A DNA stretch of 64,000 nucleotides, from contig CM062297.1 in assembly GCA_031216915.1 (NCBI GenBank), forward strand, positions 362,651,704 through 362,715,703, read 5' to 3'. Position 1 is the first letter of the stretch. Every line of letters begins with the position of its first letter. The notes beneath the pieces are model-generated. The model did no database searches. It saw only the letters and a list, made by a program, of their open reading frames with translations, and was not told the origin of the DNA. Source of the DNA: Pictodentalium vernedei. Lineage: Eukaryota > Mollusca > Scaphopoda > Dentaliida > Dentaliidae. The position numbers were made by a program, and so were the translations under genes. This document shows positions 57,585-64,000 of the stretch, piece after piece.

Positions 57585-59687
57585 ATGAAGGGAACTTGTT
57601 CAAATTGTAATAGGAAGAAATCTTCCTCTGACTTTCATGATTATTGCATTAATTGTAGTCAGTGTTCTCGCATTAATCCCTGTCCTGTATGTGAACATTG
57701 GGATGAGAAACATTGGAAACGTGTGTCACGATATGTTGTTTCTGGAGAAAGAGCGATGCCGGCTCTTTCTCCACAAGGTCACTCTACTCTCTCAGTTTCT
57801 ATTTCAGAGGAACCAGAACAGGGTGATGTTTCCATGTTATCTTCTTCAAGTGTGCGTCCGTCGTCACAATTAAATACAGAGCTAGCGGCAAAAGTGCTCA
57901 TGGAGATTAGACAAATGTCGTCCGCTAGCTCGCCCGGTGTAGCGTCCATTCACCGAATGGTTCGGCAGCCGGGTTCGTCCGATGCGGTCCAAGAGGAAAT
58001 TTTGGGTGATGCGAGCACTATAAAAATAATAGATGCACACCCAGTGACGGCGGATAGTGAACGAGAACGGAGGAAGCCTTTTAGTCCGGTTCCTAGCTCG
58101 TCCAGGTCCAGCCGGGCCGCGAGCGAGAGAGGCCCCTCTCTCGTACAACAACATCTGGGACCAGATGTTGTGGTACAAAATGTGTCTTTAGCGGAGCATA
58201 CGTCCGTCGCTCGGGACGCTCCGTTGTATAAGCAGTCCGCAGAGACTGTTAAGGCTTCCTCTTCTCGCCGGCGCACACGACCGCACCTTGGCTGCGTGAC
58301 CTCCGATATTTTGCCAGCTTCGCCGATGAAGGATTATTCGGCGACCAGGTCACACCATCCGGCAGCCAGGGATTCGAGACCGATGGACTCCGGACGTTCG
58401 CATAGGAAAAGTATGCGGGAGCCATCTGATGCGGAGCTGCCCTCGGCAAAGCAGCGAAAGACCGCTCCTCCGCAGGTCTCGACGTCGGACATTCTAGTGC
58501 AGATAGCACAGCTTATCGCAGCATCCCAGCAGCCGACAGAGACGGTGTCGGATCGAGAATTATCCGACGGCGCTGGGTCGGTACGCTCCGCCGAAGCATC
58601 GGCGGCGGACGACCGGGAACATCGGGAGGTCCGACCGGATGGTGAAAGGGATACGGATGAATTGGAGCTATCCCTTTCGGAACAACACAAAGCTGCCGTA
58701 GACTTCATCCGGCACTTTCTTCCTCAAGTTGTTCCGTCGGGCCAGACTGCTGCGCTTCCGGACAGGAGAATTATAGCGTCATTGGACTCTGATTTTTTCG
58801 AGCGGTTCAGGGACATCGCTCCCGAGTTTCCGTCGCAGTCCAATAATGTTGCAAGAACATTTGAATTATTGAACGACGCTATTTTTAAACTTGCTTCCAG
58901 GACAGGGAAAGCAGGCTTCTTGTCCGCAAATACTCTCAACCTGCCTTTCATTAATGCAAGGAATAAATTCGACACGGCAGGTCAGGGTATACCGAGAGTT
59001 CCTCTGCGTATGGACGACGAGGCGGAAGACTTAGAGCTATCATTACCGTCGTCAGCTTCTATTCCAACCGCAGTGTTGGAAACAGCTATTGCGTCTAACA
59101 GAGCCAATTTAGATGCCTTATCTTACGCAGATCACCTTACGAAGGCATTATCACTGCGTCTTCAAGGGGAAGAGTTTCAGGATATACAATCCTCCTTAAG
59201 ACTTCTTTCAAGGGCAGTAGCTTATTCCACGTGTAACTCCGCCCTTTCAGTGGCAAATTTGGAGTTGGTTAGACGTGACGCAGCCCTGTCTACATCCACA
59301 CTAGTGGATTCTAAGGTGAAGAACTCTCTTAGAGTCGCTTCGGTCTCAGGAGATCTTCTCTTTGACGGCAAGCTTTCCGCTATTTATGATAATATTAAAA
59401 AGAAAGCTAGTGATTCTCTGTTGTTCAGATCCGCTCCTAAAAGGTCGGATACAGCAGACACGAATAAGGCGGGCACTTCTGGGTCTTATCCGCCCAAGAG
59501 AGGTGCCTATAGAGGTTCCGGTGCGTCCTCTAGCTCTTATTCGAGAGACCGTCAGGATAGCGACTCTCGTTCGGGACGTCCTTCAGGCCGGGACAATCGG
59601 TCGGACGCCCCGAGGTCGACGAGGCGAGGTGCGGGTCGTGGAAGACGTGGTTTCTCCTACCGCAGGCCTCGCAGATCCAGGAGGTGA
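57585..59687 (+). CDS. E2 gag-like protein (DIRS ORF1), 700 aa
   Basis: Starts at ATG 57585 (purine at -3) and ends at TGA 59685-59687. The N-terminus MKGTCSNC begins a cysteine-rich patch with CxxC pairs (CSNC, CINC, CSQC, CPVC) in the first 45 residues, probably a zinc-binding fold. The middle is Ser/Arg/Glu-rich and low in structure. Residues about 395-600 form a conserved helical block (ending ...TCNSALSVANLELVRRD) that is also recognisable in E1 and, more diverged, in E3 (DTANLELVRGD). The last 80 residues are a Arg/Gly/Ser-rich basic tail suited to nucleic-acid binding. Role inferred: packaging of element RNA. Overlaps the next frame by about 326 nt. Confidence 0.82.
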   Translation: MKGTCSNCNRKKSSSDFHDYCINCSQCSRINPCPVCEHWDEKHWKRVSRYVVSGERAMPALSPQGHSTLSVSISEEPEQGDVSMLSSSSVRPSSQLNTELAAKVLMEIRQMSSASSPGVASIHRMVRQPGSSDAVQEEILGDASTIKIIDAHPVTADSERERRKPFSPVPSSSRSSRAASERGPSLVQQHLGPDVVVQNVSLAEHTSVARDAPLYKQSAETVKASSSRRRTRPHLGCVTSDILPASPMKDYSATRSHHPAARDSRPMDSGRSHRKSMREPSDAELPSAKQRKTAPPQVSTSDILVQIAQLIAASQQPTETVSDRELSDGAGSVRSAEASAADDREHREVRPDGERDTDELELSLSEQHKAAVDFIRHFLPQVVPSGQTAALPDRRIIASLDSDFFERFRDIAPEFPSQSNNVARTFELLNDAIFKLASRTGKAGFLSANTLNLPFINARNKFDTAGQGIPRVPLRMDDEAEDLELSLPSSASIPTAVLETAIASNRANLDALSYADHLTKALSLRLQGEEFQDIQSSLRLLSRAVAYSTCNSALSVANLELVRRDAALSTSTLVDSKVKNSLRVASVSGDLLFDGKLSAIYDNIKKKASDSLLFRSAPKRSDTADTNKAGTSGSYPPKRGAYRGSGASSSSYSRDRQDSDSRSGRPSGRDNRSDAPRSTRRGAGRGRRGFSYRRPRRSRR

Positions 59688-61677
59688 TGGCTCAAACCTC
59701 TATCGCGTTCCGGTTGGCGGAAGGTTGTCGAGTTTTTCTCAAGAGTGGGCGTCGATTACGGACGACCCGTGGGTGAGAGGAGTGACTTCGGAAGGTCTAA
59801 AGATATCCTTCAAACGAAAGCCTCCTTTAACTCGAAGTCCAAAGTGGACTCATCTTCCGTCAAACCCTCAGAAAAGAGACGCTCTGCTATCAGAGGTGCA
59901 GTCTCTTTTAATGAAGAACGCGGTAGAGGTCGTAGAAAACCAGGAATCGCTGGGATTCTACAGCCATCTGTTTCTGGTTCCGAAACCAGACGGCTCGTTC
60001 CGTCCAGTCATAGATTTGAGCTGGATAAACAAGCTGATCGTCGCTCCGAAGTTTTATATGGAGACGATTCGATCGGTCAGAGCGAGTATTCGGGTGAACG
60101 ATTATGCAACGAGCATAGATCTCAAAGATGCGTACTTTCACGTCATGGTACATCCGACATTCCGAAAGTATCTACGCTTCGCAGTCCTAGGAGTGGTGTA
60201 TCAGTTCCGGGCCATGTGCTTCGGATTGAATCTAGCACCCTGGGCTTTCACTCGGGTAATGAACTCGGTAATGATCTACTTCCGAGCTCATTCGTCTGCG
60301 GTAACGTCGGCCTACCTGGACGACATTCTTCAGAGGTACGGCAACGAGTTAACGCTTCAGAACGATGTTCAGAATCTTCTTCTATTGCTCCGACGTCTCG
60401 GTTTCATAGTAAACGAGGAGAAGTCGGATCTGGTGCCGTCCAAGTCATTCACTCATCTGGGAATGAGCTTCGAGACGCACAACAATCTCGTTCGTCTGCC
60501 GTTAACCAGAGCGAAATTAGTCAGTTGTTACGCTCGCTATTGTCTAAATACAGACAAAGTCACAGCGAGAGAATTTATGAGACTGATAGGTCTGTGCGGA
60601 GCCGCCGCGGATCTCATTCCGATGGGACGGCTACGCACACGGCCTCTTCAAATTTTCCTGACTCAGAATTGGAGTGTGAAAATTCATTCGCTCGATGTAG
60701 ACGTTCTCTTGTCAGATCAAGTGAAACAAGAGATTCAGACTTGGGCAAACATTCAGTGGTTAACTCAAGGAGTTCCGCTGCAGTTGCCGGATCCGAGTTT
60801 TACCATTATGACGGATGCCAGTCAAACAGGTTGGGGTGCATCATTAATCCCAACGGATTCGAGATGCCAGGGTCTTTGGGATCCGCAATTCCTGTGCAAG
60901 CACATAAACATCAAGGAAATGATGTCAATTTGGCTTGCGTTACGTCACTGGATGGACATTATTCACGATGCTCATGTCCAAATCCTATCCGACAATACGA
61001 CTGTAGTGGCGTATATACGGAATCAGGGAGGCACTCATTCAGTTCCGTTGTTCAATCTAACGGAAAGAATCCTTCTGTTTGCGTTGGAACATCACGTTCT
61101 TCTTTCGGTCCGTCACATACCGGGTCGTCTGAATGTGCTAGCAGACTCCCTTTCACGAAAGGGTCGCTTGTTGCCGTCGGAGTGGACTCTCAACAAACAA
61201 GTATTCAATCAGATTTGCTACCAATGGGAACGGCCAATGATAGACTTATTTGCGACACATCTCAACAATCAGTTGCAGACGTATGTGTCCCCGTGTCCGG
61301 ATCCAAGAGCATTTGCAGTAGACGCTCTATCGATCCCTTGGGACGGAATGATAGGATATGCGTATCCTCCAGCGCCGTTAATTCAACAAGTATTGCTAAA
61401 GATAAAACAATCTCAATGCAAGATTCTGTTGGTAGCATCTCTGTCGCCACAGAGACCGTGGATAAATCTACTCAGGTGTCTGTTGTGGGACCTACCGCGG
61501 AAGCTCCCTCCACGAGAGGATCTTCTTTGGCAGGGGAAATCGCGCCAACTGCATCACAACCCGCAAGGTCTCAACCTTCACGTTTTTCCGTTGTGCGGTC
61601 CTTCTTGCATGGCAAGCACTTTACAGGACGAGCAGTGGACGCGATTTCTAACTGTAGGAGGACCTCCTCTTCGCTAA
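59362..61677 (+). CDS. E2 reverse transcriptase-RNase H with methyltransferase-like domain (DIRS ORF2)
   Basis: A 771-codon open frame, one base offset from gag. The authentic start is unclear; the conserved part begins near 59690. RT motifs: FRPVIDLSWINKL, then motif A with LKDAYFHV (Asp codon 60127-60129), motif B CFGLNLAPWAFTR, and catalytic YLDD at 60313-60324, then an EEKSDLVPS stretch and FxHLGM. RNase H: MTDASQTGWGA (Asp 60814-60816), INIKEMM (Glu), ILSDNTTVVAYIRNQGG (Asp), and RHIPGRLNVLADSLSR. The C-terminal part (about 61200-61470) has IDLFATHLNNQL and DPRAFAVDALSIPWDG, which resembles the DAM-like methyltransferase domain typical of DIRS elements. All catalytic acids are present. 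Expression probably needs frameshifting, reinitiation or splicing because it overlaps gag. Confidence 0.92.
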   Translation: MTASFPLFMIILKRKLVILCCSDPLLKGRIQQTRIRRALLGLIRPREVPIEVPVRPLALIRETVRIATLVRDVLQAGTIGRTPRGRRGEVRVVEDVVSPTAGLADPGGDGSNLYRVPVGGRLSSFSQEWASITDDPWVRGVTSEGLKISFKRKPPLTRSPKWTHLPSNPQKRDALLSEVQSLLMKNAVEVVENQESLGFYSHLFLVPKPDGSFRPVIDLSWINKLIVAPKFYMETIRSVRASIRVNDYATSIDLKDAYFHVMVHPTFRKYLRFAVLGVVYQFRAMCFGLNLAPWAFTRVMNSVMIYFRAHSSAVTSAYLDDILQRYGNELTLQNDVQNLLLLLRRLGFIVNEEKSDLVPSKSFTHLGMSFETHNNLVRLPLTRAKLVSCYARYCLNTDKVTAREFMRLIGLCGAAADLIPMGRLRTRPLQIFLTQNWSVKIHSLDVDVLLSDQVKQEIQTWANIQWLTQGVPLQLPDPSFTIMTDASQTGWGASLIPTDSRCQGLWDPQFLCKHINIKEMMSIWLALRHWMDIIHDAHVQILSDNTTVVAYIRNQGGTHSVPLFNLTERILLFALEHHVLLSVRHIPGRLNVLADSLSRKGRLLPSEWTLNKQVFNQICYQWERPMIDLFATHLNNQLQTYVSPCPDPRAFAVDALSIPWDGMIGYAYPPAPLIQQVLLKIKQSQCKILLVASLSPQRPWINLLRCLLWDLPRKLPPREDLLWQGKSRQLHHNPQGLNLHVFPLCGPSCMASTLQDEQWTRFLTVGGPPLR

Positions 61678-62633
61678 ACTATGCGGCTAAGTGGAAGGTT
61701 TTCCGTCGTTGGTGTAGGGATCATTCTGTTGATATATTTGATCCCTCTATACCAGACATTGCTAATTTTCTAGTATACTTGTTTGACGAAATCAAACTGC
61801 AACCTGTTATTATAAAGGGTTATAGATCTATGTTATCTGATACCTATGCACATCATGATAGTTTACAAATTGGATCTAATGTCTCTTTATCGAAATTGGT
61901 TAGAAACTTTTCGATAAATAGACCCAGAACTCTTAGATTAATTCCTAAGTGGAATTTAGCTTGGGTTCTCCTTAAATTGAAGGAAAAGCCATTTGAACCT
62001 CTTGGGACAGTAGATTTCAAATTCTTATCTTATAAGACAGCTTTTCTCTTAGCTTTCTCTTCTGCCAGAAGAGTCAGTGAGCTTCATGCACTATCGGTGG
62101 ATGATTCTCATTATCGTAGTGTTGGGAACACTATCACCTTCACTACTAATGTCGGTTTTTTAGCTAAGAATCAGGCTCCTAATAAATATCCGGAACCTAT
62201 TGTTATTAAGGCTCTTCCGTCTTCAGACGGGCGTAGGCCTTTACTCTGTCCTGTTAGAGCACTACGTATCTATAAACAGAGATCTCAGTTCATCAGAAAG
62301 GGACGGAAACGTTTCTTTCTGTCTTTGATGCCTAATAGAAAGGACATTTCAGTCCATTCTATTGCTAGATGGATTCAGTTAACTATCCGTACTGCGTATG
62401 AAGATTTATCTTCTTCTCAGCAGTCTGTGCTTAAGATTTCTGCTCATGAAGTAAGAGCTCTTTCTACTTCCTGGGCTTATGCTAATAGTGTTGCTATTAC
62501 AGATTTAATGAAGGCTGCTTATTGGTCTCAGCCATCCACATTTACTAATTTTTATCTCAGAAATATTGAGTCCATTTCTGGAGACCTGCATTGTTTAGGT
62601 CCGTTATCTGTTGCTCAGAATGTCGTCCACTAA
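61416..62633 (+). CDS. E2 tyrosine recombinase (DIRS ORF3), about 405 aa
   Basis: The domain begins near 61560 and ends at the TAA at 62631-62633. Catalytic residues of the phage-integrase/tyrosine recombinase family are visible: Arg in SSARRVSELHAL (62070-62072), HxxR in SAHEVRALSTSWA (His 62445-62447, Arg 62454-62456), and the nucleophile Tyr in FTNFYLRN (62553-62555). It would integrate the circular double-stranded DNA copy. ATG 61416 is the most convenient start giving a full domain, but the frame is open back to 59688, so a longer N-terminus is possible. It overlaps the RT frame by about 260 nt. It is in the same frame as gag, separated by the single gag stop. Confidence 0.9.
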   Translation: MQDSVGSISVATETVDKSTQVSVVGPTAEAPSTRGSSLAGEIAPTASQPARSQPSRFSVVRSFLHGKHFTGRAVDAISNCRRTSSSLNYAAKWKVFRRWCRDHSVDIFDPSIPDIANFLVYLFDEIKLQPVIIKGYRSMLSDTYAHHDSLQIGSNVSLSKLVRNFSINRPRTLRLIPKWNLAWVLLKLKEKPFEPLGTVDFKFLSYKTAFLLAFSSARRVSELHALSVDDSHYRSVGNTITFTTNVGFLAKNQAPNKYPEPIVIKALPSSDGRRPLLCPVRALRIYKQRSQFIRKGRKRFFLSLMPNRKDISVHSIARWIQLTIRTAYEDLSSSQQSVLKISAHEVRALSTSWAYANSVAITDLMKAAYWSQPSTFTNFYLRNIESISGDLHCLGPLSVAQNVVH

Positions 62634-62715
62634 ACAGTTGCAACTATAGTTATGCAGGCTTTCTGTTCCGGCAGTGACTCCGTCCGGCTGCCCTCTTCGC
62701 TCTGGGCTATTTGAC

Positions 62716-62752
62716 CCAGGGCAAGGGGAAGGGGGGGGGGGGCGGGTGTTCC
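62716..62752 (+). other. Poly-G tract behind the E2 recombinase stop
   Basis: About 80 bases after the recombinase stop lies a run of G broken by single A or C residues, set between gacccagggcaa and ttcccttaggtcac, which are roughly complementary. E1 has the same arrangement at 34475-34530 with a longer G run. Position and conservation suggest an element-encoded RNA structure or a G-quadruplex; function is unknown. Confidence 0.6.
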
Positions 62753-63232
62753 CTTAGGTCACCTGCTTTATAGTGAAAAGCAAGGGAATGCCTCCTCCAA
62801 GACAGTATTTCTGAGTCGCTTCCGGGATGGTTTTAAAGTGTAATATTAATGTTTAATTTCATTCATGTCTTATTTTTAAAGTATAGCTCGGTGTGAAGCA
62901 TTTGTATATGTCAAGTGTCAAACGGGCTTTAATATACAATACTCGGACACTTTTAAATGATTATAAAGAGTCTCAATTCTCTGGACTACTTTATTTATTG
63001 GCTTGTTTTAAAAATAATTAGTATAAAGGTTATACTGGATGTTAATAGAGAACATGAATGTTATTGTGCTCAATTATTAAGGGTAGTGTATCTTTCTAAT
63101 TTAAATATTAAATAAGAAAGATACATGTAAAGCCTAATACTCCTTTTCTCCTTAAGGGGTTACCTCTTTATCTTATAATTGAGCTTATTGGATTTTCCTC
63201 TATGTCCTAGGCCCTCCAGCCTGTTTACTATT

Positions 63233-63321
63233 CAGCTAAGTCTGGGTCATTGGTACAGTATAAAAATGTTAAAAAATTTATAGTAATTTATATATTTTTT
63301 ATACTTACCAATGACCCAGAC
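63233..63321 (+). repeat. E2 internal complementary region (circle-junction copy)
   Basis: The first part (cagctaagtctgggtcattg to cagtataaaaat) is the reverse complement of the left terminus at 56496. The second part (gttaaaaaatttatagtaat to acccagac) is the reverse complement of the right terminus ending at 63623. Joined, they spell the junction aattttttaac/atttttatactg of a circular intermediate. This region is diagnostic of DIRS elements and is thought to template repair of the termini during replication. Confidence 0.93.
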
Positions 63322-63396
63322 GGGGATGGCCCTCCCTGAGTTGGGAACTCTTGCCTCCCCGCTGAGTACATAGCGCTGACCAGGCACTGCCAGTAA

Positions 63397-63623
63397 GAAT
63401 GATATTTGGCGCCAATTTCGGGACGACTGCGTCACTGCGCATGCGCAGTAGAGTCGTACTATGGAGGTCCTTTAGGACATGATTTCTTTTTGTTTTGGAT
63501 GCAAATTTTGGGGATTGGGGGGCAAAATTTGTGTTTGGCCCTGGTTTTTGTGGAGTTAGCACCAGCTAAGTCTGGGTCATTGGTAAGTATAAAAAATATA
63601 TAAATTACTATAAATTTTTTAAC
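63397..63623 (+). repeat. E2 right inverted terminal repeat
   Basis: Complement of the left terminal repeat, with the same NRF-1-like palindrome at about 63437-63450. It extends about 30 bp further than the left repeat in an AT-rich tail (aaaaatatataaattactat and on to ttttttaac) that is copied in the internal complementary region. Confidence 0.92.
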
Positions 63624-64000
63624 TTTCCGGCGTTTTTTGGGAAACGCTTCAACGGAATGATTTCATTTTTGGTAAACTGCTATAGAACGATGACTTGCAG
63701 ATCAAGTTTGAGTTTCATGCTGATTGCATTATGCTTGTGTGAGTTACGTCCCATGGAAATATGGAAAAGCACCAAAATATCAGTTTTCCGGAGTTTTTTT
63801 GGAAATGCTTCAACAGAATGATTTCATTTTTTGGTAAACTACTATAGAACGATGACTTACAGATCAAGTTTGAGTTTCATGCTGATTGTATTATCCTTGT
63901 GTGAGTTATGGCCCTTGAAAATATGGAAAAGCGCCAAAATATCAGTTTTCCAGAGTTTTTTTGGAAACGCTTCAACGGAATGATTTCATATTTGGTAACC
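63624..64000 (+). mobile_element. Helentron-like element g, continuation after E2
   Basis: Resumes exactly where the unit was broken (tttccggcgttttttgggaa). At least two further ~162-bp units begin near 63784 and 63947. The element runs off the end of the window, so its 3' cap is not visible. Confidence 0.65.

Larger units (their letters stand above)
56496..63623 (+). mobile_element. E2: apparently intact DIRS retrotransposon (7.1 kb)
   Basis: DIRS elements are reverse-transcribing elements that integrate with a tyrosine recombinase instead of a DDE integrase. E2 has all the expected parts: inverted terminal repeats (56501-56696 against 63397-63592, identical by eye), a gag-like frame, an RT/RNase H/methyltransferase-like frame, a tyrosine recombinase frame, and an internal complementary region (63233-63321) that joins the complements of both termini. 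The left end begins atttttatactg and the right end finishes aattttttaac; both are defined by the internal region. The flanks belong to one tandem-repeat unit and rejoin cleanly as atcagt/tttccgg, so there is no target duplication. It lies in the intron after exon F, in the gene's sense orientation. Confidence 0.93.

Noticed and set aside
57882-58975. Minus-strand frames of 83-124 codons over E2 gag
   Set aside because: Shadows produced by the Ser/Arg-rich gag codons; no motif and no conservation in E1.
52363-64000. Third carrier repeat exons of SLC25A38
   Set aside because: No segment with the expected QPADVIKT-type motif and in-phase splice sites was found, so I do not call one here.

Overview
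This is a window of animal nuclear DNA: AT-rich, repeat-packed, with GT/AG introns and no bacterial-type gene density. The repeat types (tRNA-derived SINEs, hAT-like and TTAA-flanked MITEs, Helentron-like elements with tandem-repeat cores, DIRS retrotransposons) and the frequent acatgtacatgta motif suggest a marine invertebrate such as a hemichordate, lancelet, echinoderm or mollusc. The sequence alone does not settle which. The only host gene I can support is on the + strand. Six internal exons (9587-9699, 13508-13592, 22187-22257, 27912-28017, 48032-48101, 52264-52362) join in phase and encode the first two thirds of a mitochondrial glycine carrier, SLC25A38 (yeast Hem25), which imports glycine for haem synthesis. 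The first exon (upstream) and the exons for the third carrier repeat (downstream) were not found. Layout: 1-9586, upstream region or intron with MITEs, palindromes, poly-G tracts and a Helentron-like element; 9.6-28.0 kb, exons A-D with introns full of Helentron-like elements, SINEs and MITEs; 28.0-48.0 kb, a 20-kb intron carrying two decayed DIRS elements (E1 28466-35380; E3 38540-45160); 48.0-52.4 kb, exons E and F; 52.4-64.0 kb, an intron with a DIRS relic (54545-54840) and a DIRS element with intact reading frames (E2 56496-63623). E2 carries inverted terminal repeats, a gag-like gene, an RT/RNase H/methyltransferase-like gene, a tyrosine recombinase gene and an 89-bp internal complementary region that spells the junction of a circular intermediate. 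The most interesting signals are: (1) three complete DIRS insertions from two families in one gene, all in the gene's sense orientation, whose pre-insertion sites can be read from sister copies of the repeats they hit and show no target-site duplication; (2) E1, which has lost its RT yet keeps nearly identical termini and a perfect circle-junction region, as if mobilised in trans; (3) a long open frame overlapping RT/RNase H and running into the recombinase, also open in the diverged E3 even though E3's RT frame has stops; (4) a set of Helentron-like elements built from a 5' hairpin cap, interchangeable tandem-repeat cores and a short 3' hairpin; and (5) two SINE families with different heads but the same 3' tail.
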